Shown here: piece by piece, positions 6,526 to 9,265 of the stretch
How positions within the stretch are numbered: position 1 is the stretch's first letter
Layout of the letters: every line of letters begins with the position of its first letter
NCBI GenBank assembly: GCA_005800465.1
Contig: SYFI01000016.1
Coordinates: 1-9,265 of the forward strand
Reading direction: 5' to 3'
Source of the DNA: Actinomycetota bacterium
GTDB lineage: Bacteria; Actinomycetota; Thermoleophilia; Miltoncostaeales; Miltoncostaeaceae
DNA length: 9,265 nucleotides
Position numbers and translations under genes: made by a program
Notes under the pieces: generated by a model
Seen by the model: only the letters and a program-made list of their open reading frames with translations
What the model was told of the DNA's origin: nothing
Databases searched by the model: none

Positions 6526-7794
6526 TCAGGTGCCCTGGTCCCAGGACGCCAGGTACTTCTGCTGCTCATCGGTGAGGGCGTCAATCTCAACGCCCATCGA
6601 GGCCAGCTTCAGTCGTGAAATCTCCGCGTCGATATCTGCGGGGACTGAGTACACCGTGTTCTCAAGGGTGGAAGCATTCTTCGCCATGTACTCGGCGGCC
6701 AGGGCCTGGTTGGCAAAGCTCATGTCCATGACTGCGGCCGGGTGCCCCTCGGCTGCCGACAGGTTGAGCAGGCGGCCCTCGGCGAGCAGATACACCTTGC
6801 GGCCGTTGCGCAGCACGTACTCCTGCACGAACGGACGCACCTCGCGTGAGCCATCAGACAGCTCTTCGAGGCCCGGGATGTCGATCTCCACATTGAAGTG
6901 GCCCGTGTTGGCGATGATCGCCCCGTCCTTCATGTGCTCAAAGTGCTCACGACGGAGGACGTGGATGTTGCCCGTGGCGGTGATGAAGATGTCGCCCTCC
7001 TTGGCTGCCTCAGCAACCGGGAGAACCTCAAAGCCATCCATCACGGCTTCAAGAGCGGCCAGCGGGTCCACCTCAATAACGATGACGTGGGCACCCATGC
7101 CCTTGAGGCGCGATGCCAAACCGCGACCACACCAGCCATACCCGCCGACAACGCACTTGCGACCGGCGATAAGGATGTTCGTCGCGCGCATCAGGCCGTC
7201 GAGCGTTGACTGCCCGGTGCCGTAGCGGTTATCGAACATGTGCTTGGTATTGGCGTCATTTACAGCCACCACCGGGAAGGCCAACTTGCCCTCGGCCTCA
7301 AGGGCCTTCAGGCGGATAACGCCCGTGGTGGTCTCCTCGGTACCGCCGATGATGCCGTCAAGCATCTCCCTGCGGTCGCCGTGGAGCACGCCGATCACGT
7401 CAGCACCGTCATCCAGGGTGATGTGCGGAGCGTGGTCAATCGCGGCCGTGAGGTGCGAGTAGTACGTCTCGTCGTCCTCGCCCTTGATGGCGTAGGTCGA
7501 AATGTCGTACTCCTGCACCAGCGCTGCTGCGGTGTCGTCCTGCGTCGAGAGCGGGTTGGACGCCACAAGCATGAGGTCGGCACCGCCGGCCTTGAGCGTG
7601 CGGGCCAGGTTGGCCGTCTCGGTGGTCACGTGAAGGCAGGCAGAGATGCGAAGCCCCTCAAGCGGGCGCTCCTTCGCGAATCGTTCACGGATTTGGGCCA
7701 GCACGGGCATATCCCGGTCGGCCCACTCGATTTTCTGTCGCCCGAGCTCAGAGAGCCCTAAGTCGGCGACGTGATGCTTGACATTCGGCGTCAC
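6526..7794 (-). CDS. ahcY: Adenosylhomocysteinase (S-adenosylhomocysteine hydrolase)
   Basis: 422 residues. The enzyme uses tightly bound NAD to cleave S-adenosylhomocysteine to homocysteine and adenosine, which removes the product inhibitor of methyltransferases. Family blocks in order are ISACLHVTTETANLARTL (catalytic His and substrate contacts), ASNPLSTQDDTAAAL, DDGADV, GGTEETTTGVIRL, VNDANTKHMFDNRYGTGQS (Lys, Asp and Asn of the active site), GGYGWCGRG at about 217-225 (Rossmann GxGxxG motif), NTGHFNVEID and MDMSFANQALAAEYM. The length and the YGTGQST version place it in the shorter class found in archaea and various bacteria, not the longer form with an insertion. GTG at 7794 is preferred because AAGGA sits eight bases upstream and homology begins there. 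The frame stays open to 7923, but that part crosses the repeat elements and is unlike any SAH hydrolase. mtnA follows. Confidence 0.96.
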   Translation of the reverse strand: MTPNVKHHVADLGLSELGRQKIEWADRDMPVLAQIRERFAKERPLEGLRISACLHVTTETANLARTLKAGGADLMLVASNPLSTQDDTAAALVQEYDISTYAIKGEDDETYYSHLTAAIDHAPHITLDDGADVIGVLHGDRREMLDGIIGGTEETTTGVIRLKALEAEGKLAFPVVAVNDANTKHMFDNRYGTGQSTLDGLMRATNILIAGRKCVVGGYGWCGRGLASRLKGMGAHVIVIEVDPLAALEAVMDGFEVLPVAEAAKEGDIFITATGNIHVLRREHFEHMKDGAIIANTGHFNVEIDIPGLEELSDGSREVRPFVQEYVLRNGRKVYLLAEGRLLNLSAAEGHPAAVMDMSFANQALAAEYMAKNASTLENTVYSVPADIDAEISRLKLASMGVEIDALTDEQQKYLASWDQGT

Positions 7795-7802
7795 AGGCTG
7801 AT

Positions 7803-7807
7803 TCCTT
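7803..7807 (-). promoter_or_regulatory. Ribosome binding site of ahcY
   Basis: The minus strand reads AAGGA here, eight bases before the GTG at 7794. It supports that start over the longer open frame, which would begin inside the palindromic element upstream. Confidence 0.7.
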
Positions 7808-7832
7808 GATCGTTCGGAAGCCGGCGGAGGGT

Positions 7833-8046
7833 ACCAGAGGGGACCCCGTGCCCCGGTGTGTTTCCGGGGGCGCGCCGTCAGGTCCGGGATGGCTTGCCGA
7901 AAAGGCGCGATGCCGCATTCCACGGGCTACGCCCCGGGGGGCAGGGCGGAATGCTGCGGTATTCGGCAAACCATCCCGGACCCGCCGTCGCTCCGCAGAT
8001 GCGCCCGCGTCACGGACCTTGGTGTGAACGTTCATTCGTGACTGGT
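7833..8046. repeat. Structured repeat, copy 1 (interrupted)
   Basis: First copy of an element present twice between the sugar isomerase and ahcY. Its left block (7833-7868) matches 8060-8095 at 35 of 36 positions. Its right block (8009-8047) matches 8116-8154 at 34 of 39. Ends ACCAG (7833-7837) and CTGGT (8042-8046) are complementary and would close a structure. Inside the left block, CCCCGG (7851-7856) and CCGGGG (7864-7869) form a stem with loop TGTGTTT. A 102-base palindrome sits between the two blocks; without it and one flanking repeat the copy would be about 104 bases, close to copy 2. The left end lies 39 bases before the ahcY start. I see no protein-coding potential. It may be a DNA repeat family or part of a structured leader RNA read on the minus strand. 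Confidence 0.7.
7881..7982. mobile_element. 102-base palindrome resembling a MITE-like insertion
   Basis: The outer arms 7881-7901 and 7962-7982 are complementary at 20 of 21 positions, beginning GGTCCGGGATGG and ending CCATCCCGGACC. An inner stem pairs 7912-7921 with 7948-7957 at 9 of 10. The direct repeat CGCCGTC flanks it at 7873-7879 and 7983-7989, one base off on the left, as a target-site duplication would. The palindrome lies inside copy 1 of a repeat whose other copy lacks it. It has no room for a transposase, so it would be non-autonomous. A stable cruciform or a terminator without a U-run is the alternative reading. No second copy of it occurs in the window. Confidence 0.55.
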
Positions 8047-8059
8047 GAGAGAGGAGGCA

Positions 8060-8153
8060 ACCAGAGGGGGCCCCGTGCCCCGGTGTGTTTCCGGGCAGGG
8101 CGCTGGTGCGGCCGGGTCACCGACCTTGGTGCGAGCGTTCATTCGTTTCTGGT
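8060..8153. repeat. Structured repeat, copy 2 (uninterrupted)
   Basis: A 94-base copy of the element seen at 7833-8046. The ends are complementary: ACCAGA at 8060-8065 and TCTGGT at 8148-8153. The internal stem CCCGG/CCGGG with the loop TGTGTTT is kept, although the outermost pair of copy 1 is lost here. Only 20 bases separate its two conserved blocks. Thirteen bases separate it from copy 1, and the second palindrome starts 8 bases after it. No family recognised. Confidence 0.7.
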
Positions 8154-8161
8154 GGAAGGAG

Positions 8162-8261
8162 CCGACCGGGTTCGGTCGGCGACTACCTCAGCGCGCCACC
8201 AATCGCGGGCGGTTCCCGCGATTGGTTGCATCGGGAGTTGTCGACGGCCGAACCCGGTTGG
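8162..8261. repeat. Second palindromic element of about 100 bases
   Basis: Outer arms 8162-8183 and 8240-8261 are complementary at 19 of 22 positions, and two of the three mismatches would be G-U pairs in RNA. An inner perfect 12-pair stem lies at 8198-8226. The left arm is also self-complementary (GCCGACCG 8161-8168 with CGGTCGGC 8173-8180), so alternative folds exist. It lies about 90 bases beyond the stop of the sugar isomerase gene. Its sequence differs from the palindrome at 7881-7982 although size and plan are similar. I saw no convincing target duplication. Confidence 0.6.
8198..8226 (-). terminator. Strong hairpin, possible terminator of the sugar isomerase gene
   Basis: ACCAATCGCGGG (8198-8209) pairs perfectly with CCCGCGATTGGT (8215-8226) around a five-base loop. 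On the minus strand it lies about 125 bases downstream of the isomerase stop. No U-run follows on either strand, so it is not a textbook terminator, though GC-rich actinobacteria often lack the tail. Confidence 0.35.
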
Positions 8262-8349
8262 GCCCGACGCCCCCCGCAGCCCGAGTAGACGTATGAGTCA
8301 TCCACCCGGGTTCTGCCCGGCGTCCGCTCCCCACCCCACGAACGGCGTA

Positions 8350-9265
8350 CTAGCTGGAGCCCGACTGCCCCGCCTGAAGGCGCTGATTACCGGTGGTGGC
8401 GAGCCCCGTCTTGAGGGTGCCGATCGAATCGACCGGTTCGGGGTCGACGCGCCTGAGGCAGGCGGCGTAGAGCGTTACGTAGTCGCCCAGCAGTACCAGG
8501 TCCATGAGGCGCGCAAGGGGGGTCTCCCCCTCGCCTTCAATGGTGATGACGTCGCTGACACCCGGTCGGATGATGTCGCGGGTGAGCGCGATGCGACGCT
8601 CAACCTGCCGGTGTTGACGAGGGTCCTTGAGCATGACGACAACGGCCTGCTCACCGAAGGCGCCCGACTTCTCAAAGCCCACGATCTCGTTGTGGTCGAG
8701 TTCGGGGAGCACAGAGGCGAATGACGGCTGCTTGGCGTTCTCGTTGAACTGGCACTTCCAGCGGTACGCGACCCCGGCGGTGACCTCCGCCCCGTACATA
8801 AGCGGTACGTGATTGGCCAGACGCATGGCCAGCTGCTTGGCGGTGTTGGCCTCGGTGGGGCGATCGGGGCCATAGGCGTCGATCGCGGCTGCGATGGACT
8901 CGCGCGCGGCGTCGAGCTCGGCGGTTTGATCGGGAATGATGCCGAGGCGCGACATGAACACGACGGTGGGCACCAACATGTGCAGCAGCGCCATTCGCGG
9001 CTGCAGGCCACCCGGGATCTTCAGCACGGGAACGCCGCGCTCTCCGTACCAGGTGTCGATCTTGCCGCCGCTTGTCACCGCAAGTGCTGGCGACTCGCGC
9101 TCCATTGCCTGCATCGCGGCGGTGAGGGTCTCCTCAGTCTCGCCCGAATACGACAGCAGCAGGTGGAGCGTGTCGGGGCCGGCCCAGCCGGGCAGGTAGT
9201 AGCCCCGGTGCACCTGCACCGGCTGGCGCAGCTGCTCGTAATAGAGCGTGGTGACGAGGTCGCCC
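8350..9265 (-). CDS. Bifunctional phosphoglucose/phosphomannose isomerase, SIS domain (5' end outside window)
   Basis: The last 305 or so residues are visible. The reading frame continues past the right edge (GDLVTTLYYEQLRQP precedes the first internal GTG at 9219), so the start lies outside. The enzyme interconverts glucose-6-phosphate or mannose-6-phosphate with fructose-6-phosphate, feeding glycolysis and GDP-mannose synthesis. The phosphosugar-binding SIS motif is LLLSYSGETEETLTAA. The C-terminal block CQFNENAKQPSF followed by LPELDHNEIVGFE is diagnostic for the archaeal/actinobacterial bifunctional family: the Glu of NENAK and the His of DHNEI match its active-site pair. This separates it from classical Pgi and from the zinc ManA. 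The tail after about LKTGLATTGNQ is short and unconserved. A 555-base non-coding stretch lies downstream. Substrate preference cannot be judged from sequence. Confidence 0.9.
   Translation of the reverse strand, partial: GDLVTTLYYEQLRQPVQVHRGYYLPGWAGPDTLHLLLSYSGETEETLTAAMQAMERESPALAVTSGGKIDTWYGERGVPVLKIPGGLQPRMALLHMLVPTVVFMSRLGIIPDQTAELDAARESIAAAIDAYGPDRPTEANTAKQLAMRLANHVPLMYGAEVTAGVAYRWKCQFNENAKQPSFASVLPELDHNEIVGFEKSGAFGEQAVVVMLKDPRQHRQVERRIALTRDIIRPGVSDVITIEGEGETPLARLMDLVLLGDYVTLYAACLRRVDPEPVDSIGTLKTGLATTGNQRLQAGQSGSS

Larger units (their letters stand above)
7795..8349. other. 555-base non-coding stretch between the sugar isomerase and ahcY
   Basis: It holds, from the isomerase side toward ahcY, a small CCGGG/CCCGG hairpin (8306-8320), the palindrome 8162-8261, repeat copy 2, repeat copy 1 with the inserted palindrome, and the ahcY ribosome site. 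No convincing gene or promoter hexamer pair was seen. Frames that stay open across it lack ribosome sites and recognisable residues. Confidence 0.7.

Noticed and set aside
7795..7923. N-terminal extension of ahcY
   Set aside because: The open frame crosses the repeat and half of the palindrome, lacks similarity to SAH hydrolases, and the ribosome site supports GTG at 7794.
7833..8154. CRISPR array
   Set aside because: There are only two copies of the 36-base block, 191 bases apart, and no regular spacers.
7795..8154. Known SAH riboswitch before ahcY
   Set aside because: I looked on the minus strand for its conserved core and did not find it. An Infernal run would settle this.
7858..8724. 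Plus-strand open frame of 288 codons across the non-coding stretch
   Set aside because: It runs through both repeats and palindromes and then antisense to the sugar isomerase. No ribosome site or motif.

Overview
The window is GC-rich bacterial chromosome and looks like a deep-branching actinobacterium. This is an inference from gene content, GTG/TTG starts and gene order, not from any marker search. In mycobacteria a comF-like gene, an S30AE hibernation-factor gene, sahH and a SIS-domain sugar-phosphate isomerase lie within one stretch on one strand. The same four genes occur here in the same relative order, but with different genes between them and without secA in view.

Layout, left to right. 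Positions 1-103 hold no gene I can support. A minus-strand block then reads comF (3353-2661), hpf (2633-2046) and a secreted or membrane-anchored glycoside-hydrolase-like protein with a C-terminal peptidoglycan-binding domain (2080-104, overlapping the hpf stop). Divergent from comF is a plus-strand pair: infA (IF-1, about 3505-3753) and, 5 bases later, a thiamine-diphosphate 2-keto-acid decarboxylase (3759-5417). The decarboxylase meets the next minus-strand operon tail to tail, and the two stop codons share the four bases CTAG. That operon is ahcY (S-adenosylhomocysteinase, 7794-6526) followed by mtnA (methylthioribose-1-phosphate isomerase, 6508-5414). It covers both by-products of S-adenosylmethionine use, SAH and methylthioadenosine. 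At the right edge a bifunctional phosphoglucose/phosphomannose isomerase (8350-9265) runs out of the window at its 5' end.

The least ordinary part is the 555-base non-coding stretch 7795-8349, between the sugar isomerase and ahcY. It holds two diverged tandem copies of a structured repeat, each closed by complementary ACCAG/CTGGT ends. Copy 1 is interrupted by a near-perfect 102-base palindrome flanked by a 7-base direct repeat, which resembles a small non-autonomous mobile element. A second, unrelated palindrome of about 100 bases follows copy 2. The second notable point is the infA start: the best Shine-Dalgarno sequence points at a GTT codon, not at ATG, GTG or TTG.

The coding genes are mostly recognisable housekeeping functions. 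I found no defence system, CRISPR array, tRNA, rRNA or prophage. If anything here is undescribed, it is most likely the repeat and palindrome cluster upstream of ahcY, or the exported hydrolase coupled to hpf.
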